The translations under genes and the position numbers were made by a program. From assembly GCF_014873955.1 (NCBI RefSeq), contig NZ_JADBED010000001.1, positions 2,046,001 to 2,110,000 of the forward strand: 64,000 nt of DNA. The letters run 5' to 3'. This document shows positions 8,538 through 16,379 of the stretch, piece after piece (within the stretch, counting starts at the first letter, position 1; every line of letters begins with the position of its first letter). Source of the DNA: Nesterenkonia lutea. Lineage in GTDB: Bacteria; Actinomycetota; Actinomycetes; Actinomycetales; Micrococcaceae. The notes below the pieces were generated by a model, which saw only the letters and a list, made by a program, of their open reading frames with translations, did not search any database and was not told where the DNA came from.

Positions 8538-9380
8538 ATGAGCGCAGACCGCCCAGGACGTCGCACCTACGTGCAGCCGGCGGCCTATCAGTCGCTTCCC
8601 GGTGGGCCGCTGGACCCTGATCGGGGCTTCTACGCCGAGGTGGCCGCGGCTCCGCGGACGCTGACCCGCCAGTTCGAGGTGCCGGTCCGCCCCGGTCAGG
8701 CGTGGGAGGTCAGCGCCGGTTCGATCGTGCGGATCAGCGCCGTCGACGGGCCCCAGGTCGGGGACCTGAACCTGTGGAATCTGCACGACCCTCAGGAACG
8801 ATTCTGGGCCGCACGGACGCGGCAGCTGCAGCGCGCATCGATGACCACCTACGACCGCTTCTGGTCCACACTGCCTAATCTTCGGCCCATGGCCACCGTG
8901 GTCGGAGACTCTCTGGCCGGTCACCCGGATGCCGAGGTCATCCACGATCTCCTGGGAACGCGCTGCGACCCCTATGTGAATCGCATGCTGACCGGGGTGG
9001 ACTTTGACCGGCACTGCCACTCGAACCTGACCCGGGCGGTCCGGGACCACGGCCTGAAGGAGTCAGACATCCACGACGTGCTCAACGTCTTCCAGCTCGC
9101 CGGTCTGAACGAGAACCGCGAGTACTTCATGGACACCTGCCCCACCCAGCCGGGAGACCACTTCGAGTTCTTCGCCGAGATCGATCTGCTCTGCGCGCTC
9201 TCCACCTGCCCCGGCGGGGATCTCTCGCTGCGCATGTGGGGACCCGAGGCGGCGACCCCCGAGGAGCAGCTGCAGCACTGCCACCCACTGGGCGTCGAGA
9301 TCTTCTCAGTCGATGCCCAGGCGCTCCGCGGCTGGCGCCAGCCGGAGACTGCGGCGTACCGCAGCGTCGAGGGACGCTGA
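8538..9380 (+). CDS. DUF1989 / urea-carboxylase-associated family protein
   Basis: A 280-residue soluble protein whose opening after residue 45 (VRPGQAWEVSAGSIVRIS) and central part (DGPQVGDLNLWN) match the DUF1989 family often encoded beside urea carboxylase or guanidine-carboxylase genes. The central region has several Cys and His residues (RCDPYVN, HCHSN, DTCPT, STCPGGDLS) that could bind a metal. The biochemical role of the family is poorly defined. No urea carboxylase, allophanate hydrolase or transporter is adjacent, so it is an orphan here. GAGGAG lies six bases before the ATG. It sits between the bkd terminator and a repeat-rich convergent junction. Confidence 0.8.
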   Translation: MSADRPGRRTYVQPAAYQSLPGGPLDPDRGFYAEVAAAPRTLTRQFEVPVRPGQAWEVSAGSIVRISAVDGPQVGDLNLWNLHDPQERFWAARTRQLQRASMTTYDRFWSTLPNLRPMATVVGDSLAGHPDAEVIHDLLGTRCDPYVNRMLTGVDFDRHCHSNLTRAVRDHGLKESDIHDVLNVFQLAGLNENREYFMDTCPTQPGDHFEFFAEIDLLCALSTCPGGDLSLRMWGPEAATPEEQLQHCHPLGVEIFSVDAQALRGWRQPETAAYRSVEGR

Positions 9381-9390
9381 GAGACTCTGG

Positions 9391-9440
9391 GGGGACACTG
9401 GGGGACACCGAGGGACACCGAGGACGCCGAGGGACGCCGA
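9391..9440. repeat. Short tandem repeat, about 10-base unit
   Basis: Consecutive units close to GGGACACCGA / GGGACGCCGA, one of them a base shorter, lie between two convergent genes. The last codons of the DUF1989 gene (GAGGGACGCTGA) look like one more diverged unit, so the repeat may have expanded from the gene end. No coding role is apparent. Confidence 0.75.
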
Positions 9441-9460
9441 CCGCGAATAGGGCCTGCCGC

Positions 9461-10342
9461 TCAGGCCTCGGGGTAGTCGTAGAAGCCCTTGCCGGACTTC
9501 TGGCCCAGCTCCCCACGCGCCACCATGTCCCGCATAAGCTGGGGCGGCGCGAAGCGCTCCCCCAGCTGGGACTCGAGATACTCGGCGATCCCGAGCCGCA
9601 CGTCGAGACCGACGATGTCGGTCAGCGCCAGCGGCCCGATCGGGAACCTGTAGCCCAGCACCATCGCATTGTCGATGTCTGCGGGCGCGGCCACACCCTC
9701 TTCCACCATCCGGATGGCCTCGAGTCCGATCGCCACGCCCAGGCGTGAGGAGGCGAAGCCCGGCGCGTCCTTGACGACCACGGGGGTCTTGCCCAGGGCT
9801 TCGACCCACCGCGGGCTCAGCTCCGCCAGCTCCTCACCGGTCCGCTCGGCGAGCACCACCTCCACGAGCTTCGAGGCGGGCACCGGGTTGAAGAAGTGCA
9901 GTCCGCAGAACCTCTCGGGCCGCTGCAGATGCTCGGCGAGCGTGGTGATGGACAACGAGGAGGTGTTGGTCGCCAGCCATGCCTCGGGTGCAAGCTGGGC
10001 CTCGGCGCGGCGCAGCGAGCCCACCTTCAGGTCCATGTCCTCGGGCACCGCTTCGACCACCAGTCCGCAGCGGCTGAAGCCGGTGACATCGGCTGTGGTG
10101 GTCAGTCGGCTCGTGAAGCTGGCCAGCTCGCCGTGGATCTTTCCGCGTTTCAGCGAGGCTGCCACATCGGCTTCGATGCGACCGGCGGCGGCCTGCGCCG
10201 CCTCCTCGGAGACATCGACGACGACGACCTCCTCGGCCCCGGCGATGAGGAATGCGTGGGCGATGCCCGCCCCCATGCGACCCCCGCCGAGCACGCCGAC
10301 GGTGCTGGGGAAGGGAGGCGTGGCTGACTGGGGGGTGCTCAT
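9461..10342 (-). CDS. 3-hydroxyacyl-CoA dehydrogenase (3-hydroxybutyryl/3-hydroxyadipyl-CoA type)
   Basis: An NAD-dependent L-3-hydroxyacyl-CoA dehydrogenase of the FadB2/PaaH type, 293 residues. The N-terminal Rossmann domain has GGGRMG at 19-24 and the conserved NTSSLSIT; GLHFFNPVP and DAPGFASSRLG lead into the C-terminal dimerisation domain, which includes GYRFPIGPLALTDIVG. It is the last gene of an operon with enoyl-CoA hydratase and thiolase, with a four-base overlap of its start with the hydratase stop. The trio could serve phenylacetate (3-hydroxyadipyl-CoA) or short-chain fatty acids. The PaaR-like operator upstream of the thiolase favours phenylacetate, but this is an inference. Confidence 0.9.
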   Translation of the reverse strand: MSTPQSATPPFPSTVGVLGGGRMGAGIAHAFLIAGAEEVVVVDVSEEAAQAAAGRIEADVAASLKRGKIHGELASFTSRLTTTADVTGFSRCGLVVEAVPEDMDLKVGSLRRAEAQLAPEAWLATNTSSLSITTLAEHLQRPERFCGLHFFNPVPASKLVEVVLAERTGEELAELSPRWVEALGKTPVVVKDAPGFASSRLGVAIGLEAIRMVEEGVAAPADIDNAMVLGYRFPIGPLALTDIVGLDVRLGIAEYLESQLGERFAPPQLMRDMVARGELGQKSGKGFYDYPEA

Positions 10343-11223
10343 GGGTTCTCTCCTGGTGTCGTTGCCGGCTGCTCTGCCGGTGTCGTTGCCTGCTGCTCTG
10401 CCGAGGGCCCGGCCTTCTCTGCCGCCTTGCGGTCCCGCCGGTCGAGGAAGGCCTGCATCCGCTCGAACTTCGCCTCGGACTCGAAGAGGATCGCCTGCGC
10501 GAGGTTGTCCACCTGGGGGTGGGCCTCGCGGGGCATGGAGAAGACCTGTTTGCTGATCCGCACAGCCAGCGGGTCCTGCTTGGCGATGCGGTCAGCCAGG
10601 GCGTTCGCGGCGTCGAGCAGCTCGAGGGCCGGGTGCACGGCGTTGAGCAGGCCGTGGGCGAGTCCCTCCTGGGCATCGAGGATGCGACCTGCCAACAGGA
10701 TCTCTTTGGCGATGCCCTCGCCGGCGAGCTCGCGCAGGCGCCAGAGCGCTCCTGCGGCCGGGATGATGCCCAGACCGGTCTCAGGCTGGCCGATCTTCAG
10801 CTCAGGTGTGCCGAGCCGGAAGTCAGCGGCCCAGGCCAGTTCGGCCCCGCCCCCCAGCGCATAGCCGTCGAGAGCGGCGATCACCGGCATGGGCAGCTTC
10901 GCGAGGCGTTCGAAGGCGGTGGAGTTCACGCCGCGCAGGGCGTCTGCGCGTCGTCGCTCCCGAAGCTCTCTGATGTCGGCTCCCGAGGCGAAGATGCCCT
11001 TTCCGCCGGATTCGGTGCCGGAGAGGATCAGGATCTTCGGGTGGTGCTCCAGATGCGCGCAGACCGCGTGCAGCTCGGTGATCATCGTGGCGTCGATGGC
11101 ATTGCGGACCTCGGGACGGTCCAGCTGGGCATGCAGGCGGTCTGCCGTCTCGGTGATCCGCAGCGTGGTGAAACCCGTGGCGTCCAGAGGGGCGTGCAGC
11201 ATGTCAGGCTCTGGGGTGCTCAT
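10339..11223 (-). CDS. Enoyl-CoA hydratase/isomerase family protein
   Basis: A crotonase-fold protein of 294 residues from the ATG at 11223, inside the operon with thiolase and hydroxyacyl-CoA dehydrogenase. The oxyanion-hole segments SGGKGIFASGADIREL and ALDGYALGGGAELAWAADF are clear, and PETGLGIIPAAGALWRL carries the catalytic region of hydratases. The C terminus ends in a low-complexity tail rich in Ala, Thr, Pro and Gln (TPAEQPATTPGENP) that is not part of the fold. The gene starts four bases after the thiolase stop and its stop overlaps the next start. It may hydrate 2,3-dehydroadipyl-CoA or an ordinary enoyl-CoA. Confidence 0.88.
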   Translation of the reverse strand: MSTPEPDMLHAPLDATGFTTLRITETADRLHAQLDRPEVRNAIDATMITELHAVCAHLEHHPKILILSGTESGGKGIFASGADIRELRERRRADALRGVNSTAFERLAKLPMPVIAALDGYALGGGAELAWAADFRLGTPELKIGQPETGLGIIPAAGALWRLRELAGEGIAKEILLAGRILDAQEGLAHGLLNAVHPALELLDAANALADRIAKQDPLAVRISKQVFSMPREAHPQVDNLAQAILFESEAKFERMQAFLDRRDRKAAEKAGPSAEQQATTPAEQPATTPGENP

Positions 11224-11227
11224 TGAT

Positions 11228-12433
11228 TCACGCCCTCCCGAGCAACAGGGCGGAGCCCTGGCCGACTCCGACGCACATGGTCGCGAGACCTCGGCTGACA
11301 CCCTCGTCCTCCATGCGGCGGAGCAGGGTGAGCACGATCCGGCACCCGGAGGAGCCCAGCGGATGGCCCAGCGCGATCGCGCCGCCGTCGGCGTTGACTA
11401 TTGCCGGGTCGAGTCCGAGCCGGCGCATGCTGGCCAGAGACTGGGTCGCGAAGGCCTCGTTCAGCTCGACGGCGCCGAGGTCCTCGATCTTCCAGCCGAC
11501 CCGGTCGAGCACCTTGCGGGTGGCGGGGACGGGGCCCATGCCCATGATCTCCGGCGGCACGCCGGCGTTGGCCGCGCCCACGACCCGGGCCCGAGCCGTC
11601 AGTCCGTACTTCGCAACGGCGGCCTCAGAGGCCACGATGACCGCGGAGGCCCCGTCATTGAGCGAGGAGGCGTTGCCGGCGGTGACCACGCTGCCCCCGG
11701 GGACCACAGGTCGCAGTCCCGCCAGGGATTCCGCGGTGGTGCCGGGCCGCGGCCCTTCATCGGTGTCCACCACCGTGACGGCGCCCTTGCGGCCGGGGAC
11801 CTCGACCGGGGTGATCTCGCGGCGGAGACGGCCTGCCTCCATGGCCGCCACGGCGCGCCGCTGAGACTCCGCGGCGAAGGCGTCGGCATCGGTGCGGCTG
11901 ATCCCCTCGACCCGTGCCACCTCTTCGGCAGTCTCGGGCATGGAGTAGGTGAACTTGTCCATGGCGAGGAACTTGGGGTTCGTGAAGCGCCAGCCGATGG
12001 AGGTGTCCACGACCTCCCCCGGTTTGGCGAAGGCGGTGGTGGGCTTGGCCATCACCCAGGGTGCGCGGGACATGGATTCCACGCCGCCGGCGACGACGAT
12101 GTCTGCGGCGCCCGCGGCGATCATCTGCTGCGCCTGGGCGATCGCGCTCATGCCCGAGGCGCAGAGCCGGTTGACGGTGATCCCGGGGACACTGTCAGGG
12201 AACCCGGCAAGCAGCCAGGCCATCCGCGCGACGTTGCGATTCTCCTCGCCTGCGCCGTTGGCGTTGCCGAGGATCACCTCGTCCACGTCGGCGGGATCGA
12301 TCCCGGATTCCTCCACCACCTGGCGCACCACCAGGGCGGCGAGATCATCGGGACGGACCGAGGAGAGGGCGCCGCCGTATCGGCCCACTGGTGTGCGGGT
12401 TCCGGAGACGAGATATGCAGGGCTGATCGCCAC
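11228..12433 (-). CDS. Acetyl-CoA C-acyltransferase (thiolase, PaaJ/PcaF-like)
   Basis: A 401-residue degradative thiolase that cleaves 3-oxoacyl-CoA with CoA. C91 in NRLCASGM is the acyl-carrying nucleophile, the GHPLGSSGCRI motif provides the active-site His, and MCVGVGQGSA carries the second catalytic Cys. The first gene of a three-gene operon. The frame opens with GTG; an ATG seven bases upstream is in another frame, and GAAAGG lies eight bases before the GTG. The promoter region has two palindromes related to the paaZ operator, so its product probably makes succinyl-CoA plus acetyl-CoA from 3-oxoadipyl-CoA. A general fatty-acid role cannot be excluded. Confidence 0.92.
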   Translation of the reverse strand: MAISPAYLVSGTRTPVGRYGGALSSVRPDDLAALVVRQVVEESGIDPADVDEVILGNANGAGEENRNVARMAWLLAGFPDSVPGITVNRLCASGMSAIAQAQQMIAAGAADIVVAGGVESMSRAPWVMAKPTTAFAKPGEVVDTSIGWRFTNPKFLAMDKFTYSMPETAEEVARVEGISRTDADAFAAESQRRAVAAMEAGRLRREITPVEVPGRKGAVTVVDTDEGPRPGTTAESLAGLRPVVPGGSVVTAGNASSLNDGASAVIVASEAAVAKYGLTARARVVGAANAGVPPEIMGMGPVPATRKVLDRVGWKIEDLGAVELNEAFATQSLASMRRLGLDPAIVNADGGAIALGHPLGSSGCRIVLTLLRRMEDEGVSRGLATMCVGVGQGSALLLGRA

Positions 12434-12458
12434 GTCATGCGCCTTTCGCAGGAATAAC

Positions 12459-12472
12459 TGACCGATCGTTCA
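12459..12472. promoter_or_regulatory. TetR-like operator at the thiolase operon promoter
   Basis: TGACCGA-TCGTTCA is a 14-base palindrome with one mismatch. On the minus strand it follows directly after a -10-like TATAGG (12478-12473), so it would cover the start of transcription, the same geometry as at paaZ. Confidence 0.6.
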
Positions 12473-12490
12473 CCTATACTCTTCCACGCG

Positions 12491-12506
12491 TTGACTGTGC
12501 GGTCAA
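12491..12506. promoter_or_regulatory. Second palindrome of the same family
   Basis: TTGACTG-TG-CGGTCAA is symmetric except for one position and contains the CGGTCA half-site of the neighbouring operator. It falls about 13 bases or more upstream of the thiolase -10 region and before the divergent HD-domain gene, so it could serve either promoter. Confidence 0.55.
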
Positions 12507-12543
12507 TCACAGCGCGCACGCGGACGTGGTCCACAATGGAGAC

Positions 12544-13182
12544 ATGAGCGAAACCATCGCAGGCATCACGGTCCCCGACTCCCCCATGGCGCGCGAGGCC
12601 ACCGAGCTCCTCCGCGATGTGGCCCCGCCACTGGTCTTCCACCACTCTCGGCGCGTCTTCCTCTTCGGATCCCTGCGCGGCGCCCAGCTCGGCACCAGCG
12701 CCGATCCCGAGCTGCTCTACATCGGTGCGATGTTCCACGACCTCGGCCTCACCGAGACCTACCGGCGAACCGATCAGCGCTTCGAGATCGACGCCGCAGA
12801 CGAGGCGCGTCGGTTCCTGCTGAGTCACGGCATCGACCCCTCCGAGGCGCAGAAGGTCTGGACGGGCATCGCCCTGCACACCACGCCGGAGATCCCGCTG
12901 CATATGGATCCAGAGATCGCGCTGGTGACCCGCGGCGTCGAGCTCGATGTGCTCGGGCTGGGCTACGACGCGATCACCGATCAGCAGCGCGCGGACGTGG
13001 TCGCGGCGCACCCCCGGCCCGACTTCAAGAATCAGATCCTCGAGGCGTTCACCCAGGGGCTCAAGGATCGACCGGAGACCACCTTCGGCAACGTGAAGGC
13101 CGACGTGCTCGCACATTTCCTGCCTGGATTCGAGCGCGGAGACTTCGTCGAGGTCATCCGCCGCTCCCCCTGGCCGGAATGA
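12544..13182 (+). CDS. HD-domain metal-dependent hydrolase, cyanamide-hydratase-like
   Basis: A 212-residue protein with an HD fold: metal ligands H33/H34 (FHHSRRV), the HD pair H65-D66 (GAMFHDLGL) and later Asp residues, plus the RFEIDAADEARRFL segment typical of cyanamide-hydratase-like HD proteins. The real substrate is unknown. It is divergent from the thiolase operon, with a palindrome in the shared region. The ATG has a CACAAT sequence ending six bases before it, which may be a -10 box of a leaderless transcript; an upstream GTG in frame has no support. A G-rich hairpin after the stop probably ends transcription. Confidence 0.8.
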   Translation: MSETIAGITVPDSPMAREATELLRDVAPPLVFHHSRRVFLFGSLRGAQLGTSADPELLYIGAMFHDLGLTETYRRTDQRFEIDAADEARRFLLSHGIDPSEAQKVWTGIALHTTPEIPLHMDPEIALVTRGVELDVLGLGYDAITDQQRADVVAAHPRPDFKNQILEAFTQGLKDRPETTFGNVKADVLAHFLPGFERGDFVEVIRRSPWPE

Positions 13183-13190
13183 TGCGGGGC

Positions 13191-13230
13191 GGGGCGGGGC
13201 GGGTCTGCCTGCGCAGTCCCACCCCGCCCC
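13191..13230 (+). terminator. Hairpin after the HD-domain gene
   Basis: GGGGCGGGGCGGG pairs with CCCACCCCGCCCC across a 14-base loop, with one mismatch in 13 pairs. It starts nine bases after the stop codon. The left arm is part of a GGGGC triplicate. Confidence 0.65.
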
Positions 13231-13237
13231 GGTCCAG

Positions 13238-13305
13238 CTCAGCCCCTGACTCGGCTCAGCCCCTGCTTCAGTTCAGCCCCTGACCCGGTTCAGCCTCTGA
13301 TCCGG
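13238..13305. repeat. Four tandem 17-bp units
   Basis: Units close to TTCAGCCCCTGACCCGG begin at 13238, 13255, 13272 and 13289, each 17 bases long with two to five differences. They fill the junction between the HD gene terminator and the end of the convergent ABC transporter operon. No reading frame is supported. Confidence 0.85.
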
Positions 13306-13312
13306 TTCCGAT

Positions 13313-14104
13313 TCACTGCAGCAGGGTCTTGTCGTCGACCACGGCGCCCTTGAGCTTGCCGAACTCGGCGAGCAGGTCCTGCGAGGTCATCTGCGCCTTC
13401 CGTTCGGCGCCGACGTCAAGGATGATCCGACCCTCGTGCATCATGATCAGCCGGTTGCCGACCTCGAGCGCCTGCACCATGTTGTGCGTGACCATCAGCG
13501 TGGTCAGCCCCTTGTCCTGCACCACGCTGCGGGTCAGCCGGGTGACCAGCTCCGCGCGCTGCGGATCCAGGGCGGCGGTGTGCTCATCGAGCAGCAGCAC
13601 GCGGGGATCCGAGTACGTGGCCATGAGCAGGCTCAGCGCCTGGCGCTGACCACCGGAGAGCAGCCCCACCTTGGTCTTCAGCCGTCCCTCGAGCCCCAGT
13701 TCGAGCTGGGTGAGGGCTTCGGCGAAACGCTCCCGCTTGGCCTTGGTGACCCCGCGGGAGAGCCCGCGGGGCCGCCCGCGCCGATCAGCCAGGGAGAGGT
13801 TCTCCTCGATGCTGAGATTGGGTGCGGTGCCCGCCATCGGATCCTGGAAGACTCGGCCGACCTTCGCGGCCCGCTGGTGCTCCTTGAGCTTGCTGACATC
13901 GCTGCCATCGAGGGAGACGACTCCCTCGTCCTGATGGATGCGGCCCGCCACGGTGTTGAGCAGGGTGGACTTGCCGGCGCCGTTGGAGCCGATGACGGTG
14001 ACGAAGTCGCCCTCCTTGAGTTCCAGGTTCACATCGACCAGCGCGCGACGCTCGTTGACGGTGCCCGGGAAGAACGTCTTGGAGACTGAGGAGATGTTCA
14101 ACAT
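13313..14104 (-). CDS. ABC transporter ATP-binding protein (TrpX/PF04392-type importer)
   Basis: The cytoplasmic ATPase of an importer, 263 residues from the ATG at 14104, chosen because MLNISSVSKTFFPG begins the ABC fold and a ribosome site (AAGGGAG) precedes it. Walker A is GSNGAGKST, the signature is LSGGQRQALSLL and Walker B is VLLLDEHTAALD. It begins one base after the permease stop, so it is the last gene of the operon. The neighbouring permease and binding protein belong to a family that imports tryptophan, tyrosine or other small substrates; the cargo is not determined. Tandem repeats follow its stop. Confidence 0.88.
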   Translation of the reverse strand: MLNISSVSKTFFPGTVNERRALVDVNLELKEGDFVTVIGSNGAGKSTLLNTVAGRIHQDEGVVSLDGSDVSKLKEHQRAAKVGRVFQDPMAGTAPNLSIEENLSLADRRGRPRGLSRGVTKAKRERFAEALTQLELGLEGRLKTKVGLLSGGQRQALSLLMATYSDPRVLLLDEHTAALDPQRAELVTRLTRSVVQDKGLTTLMVTHNMVQALEVGNRLIMMHEGRIILDVGAERKAQMTSQDLLAEFGKLKGAVVDDKTLLQ

Positions 14105-14105
14105 G

Positions 14106-15056
14106 TCAGACTCCCTTCTCTGCTGAGGTCTTGGAAACGGGAGCATCTTCGGTGGTCAGCGGCTCGGCCGCGGCGGCCAGCGGGGAACGGTCCTTCCGAC
14201 GCAGACTCAGTCGCGAGAAGCCCTTCCACTGCGGCAGCAGCAGGGCCGCCACCACCAGGACTGCGGACATGAGCTTCATGTCGTTCGGGTTCAGACCCAC
14301 GTTCAGCGCCAGCTGGATGGCCAGCCGGTAGACCACGGCGCCGAGGATGACCGCCAGCGTGGCCTGGATGACCGTGCGGCTGCCGAAGATGGCCTGGCCG
14401 ACGATCACCGAGGCCAGACCGACCAGGATCAGGCCGATGCCCATGCCGATGTCGGCGAAGCCCTGGTGCTGGGCGACCACGGCGCCGGCGATGCCGACCA
14501 GACCGTTGGAGAGCATGAGCCCGGTGATCTTCTGCCGGTCGGTGCTGACCGCGAAGGAGCTGATCATCTGCTCGTTGTCACCGGTGGCGCGCAGCGCGAG
14601 GCCGTTGTCGGTCTGCAGATACCAGTCCATCACCAGCTTGAACAGCAGGGCGACGACGGCGAGCACGGCCACGGAGGTCCAGCCCACGCCGGTGAACCCG
14701 CGCATCATGGAGATCACTGTGTCCTGGCCCAGGAGCGGCACATTGGCGCCGTCCATGATGCGCAGGTTGATCGAATACAGGCCGATCATCGTCAGGATGC
14801 CGGCGAGCAGTCCGTTGATGTTGCCCTTGGTGTGCAGCAGACCGGTGATCAGTCCGGCCACGCTGCCGACCACGAAGGCAGCCGCCGTCGCCAGGAACGG
14901 GTCAGTGCCGTTGGTGATCAGGATCGCCGCGGTGGCCGCCCCGGAGGTGAAGGAGCCGTCCACGGTCAGGTCGGGGAAGTTCAGAATTCTGAAGGTCAGG
15001 TACACGCCCAGGGCCATGATCGCGTAGATCAGCCCGAGCTCGAATGCTGTGATCAT
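14106..15056 (-). CDS. ABC transporter permease (PF02653-type)
   Basis: A hydrophobic 316-residue permease with about eight to nine membrane segments, of the branched-chain amino-acid/ribose-type inner-membrane family that pairs with PF04392 binding proteins. Typical features are the start LGLIYAIMALGVYLTFRIL, the DLTVDGSFTSGAAT segment, and a long stretch of Gly-rich helices (GLVGIAGAVVAQHQGFADIG). The soluble C terminus is Lys/Ser rich. It lies between the binding protein, 175 bases upstream, and the ATPase directly downstream. Confidence 0.88.
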   Translation of the reverse strand: MITAFELGLIYAIMALGVYLTFRILNFPDLTVDGSFTSGAATAAILITNGTDPFLATAAAFVVGSVAGLITGLLHTKGNINGLLAGILTMIGLYSINLRIMDGANVPLLGQDTVISMMRGFTGVGWTSVAVLAVVALLFKLVMDWYLQTDNGLALRATGDNEQMISSFAVSTDRQKITGLMLSNGLVGIAGAVVAQHQGFADIGMGIGLILVGLASVIVGQAIFGSRTVIQATLAVILGAVVYRLAIQLALNVGLNPNDMKLMSAVLVVAALLLPQWKGFSRLSLRRKDRSPLAAAAEPLTTEDAPVSKTSAEKGV

Positions 15057-15231
15057 GTGTCCTCAATCATCGTCGCGGCCGGATCATCGGCCGACGGCGG
15101 GTCCACGTCCACCCGGCCGGACGCCGGATCAGCCTCATGCGGCTGTTCCGGCGCCCGGCCAGATGGTCAAATGTTGGTCATGACCGGTGGGTGCCGGCCT
15201 GGGGAGGTCGAGTCATCTCACCCGTGCAGGG

Positions 15232-16308
15232 TCACTCTTCCTCTTCCTCCTCAGCGTCTTCCTCTGCTGCCTCGTCAGCCTCGGCCGGGTCCTCGGCGTC
15301 GACGTCTTCCCCGACCACGGTGTCGGCGCGGTCCAGCAGCTCCTGGTCCAGCTCCACGCCCATGGCCTCGGCGGCCTCAGGGTTGACGATGAGCTCCAGG
15401 GTCTCCTGGGTCTCGACCGCCATGCTGGCTGGATCCTCGCCGTCTTCGAGGATGCGGATGGCCATCTCGCCGGCCTGGCGGCCGAGGTTCTCATAGTTGA
15501 TGCCATAGGTGGCCACGGAGCCGCGGATGACGGAGTCACCCTCGGCGGCGATCACTGGAATGCTGTTCTGCTGACCGTACTGCAGCACCGACTCGAGCGC
15601 CGAGACCACTGCGTTGTCAGTGGGGACGTAGATGGCGTCCACGTCCAGGGACTCCACGCCCTGCTGGACCTCGGAGGAGTTCGAGATGGTCGCCTCCTGG
15701 ATCTCCAGGCCGAGCTCATCGGCGGCCTCCTGGGCCAGGTCCACCTGGACCTGGGAGTTGGCCTCGCCGGAGGAGTAGACGATGCCCACGGTCTCGGCAT
15801 CGGGTGCGATCTCCTGCAGCAGCTCGAACTGCTCCATGACCGGGTTCAGATCCGAGGCACCGGTGATGTTGGCGCCCGGCTCCTCCCAGGAGTCCACCAG
15901 ACCGGCTTCCTCAGGGTCGGTCACGGCGGAGAACACGATCGGCTTGTCGGTGATCGCCTGGGCCGCGGCCTGGGCGGTCGGTGTCGCGATGGCGTGGACC
16001 AGATCCATGTCCGAGGACGCGAAGGTGCCGGCGATGTTGCTCGCCGTGGCCTGCTCGCCCTGAGCGTTCTGCTCATCCCATTCCACCTCGATGCCTGCAT
16101 CCTCGAAGGCGGCCTTGAAGCCGTCGCGGGCCTCGTCCAGCGAGGGGTGGGAGACGATCTGGGTGATGCCGATCGAGTAGCTGCCGCCCTCTTCGGCGGT
16201 CTCGCCCCCGGTCTCCTCCGACTCAGTGTCCCCGCCGCAGGCGGTGAGCATCAGGGCTGTGGCGGCCACGGCTGCGGAGAGCCTGATCGCGTGGGTGCGG
16301 TGTGTCAT
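15232..16308 (-). CDS. ABC transporter substrate-binding lipoprotein (PF04392 family)
   Basis: A 358-residue exported binding protein of the TrpX/PF04392 group. The signal peptide ends in the lipobox LTAC with lipid-bearing Cys at 24. The mature protein begins with an acidic Glu-rich linker and then IGITQIVSHPSLDEARDGF, the usual start of this fold; IVYSSGEANSQVQVDLAQ is also typical. The last 30 residues are almost entirely Asp, Glu and Ala, ending in EEEEEE, an extension not expected for the fold. It is the first gene of the operon with the permease and ATPase. Substrate unknown; aromatic amino acids are one family precedent. Confidence 0.88.
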   Translation of the reverse strand: MTHRTHAIRLSAAVAATALMLTACGGDTESEETGGETAEEGGSYSIGITQIVSHPSLDEARDGFKAAFEDAGIEVEWDEQNAQGEQATASNIAGTFASSDMDLVHAIATPTAQAAAQAITDKPIVFSAVTDPEEAGLVDSWEEPGANITGASDLNPVMEQFELLQEIAPDAETVGIVYSSGEANSQVQVDLAQEAADELGLEIQEATISNSSEVQQGVESLDVDAIYVPTDNAVVSALESVLQYGQQNSIPVIAAEGDSVIRGSVATYGINYENLGRQAGEMAIRILEDGEDPASMAVETQETLELIVNPEAAEAMGVELDQELLDRADTVVGEDVDAEDPAEADEAAEEDAEEEEEE

Positions 16309-16379
16309 GGTTATGCCTCTTCTGTGGTGCGTACAGATGATTCGAGCGATTCAGATGGTGCGGTGGGTGCAGCGGCGAT

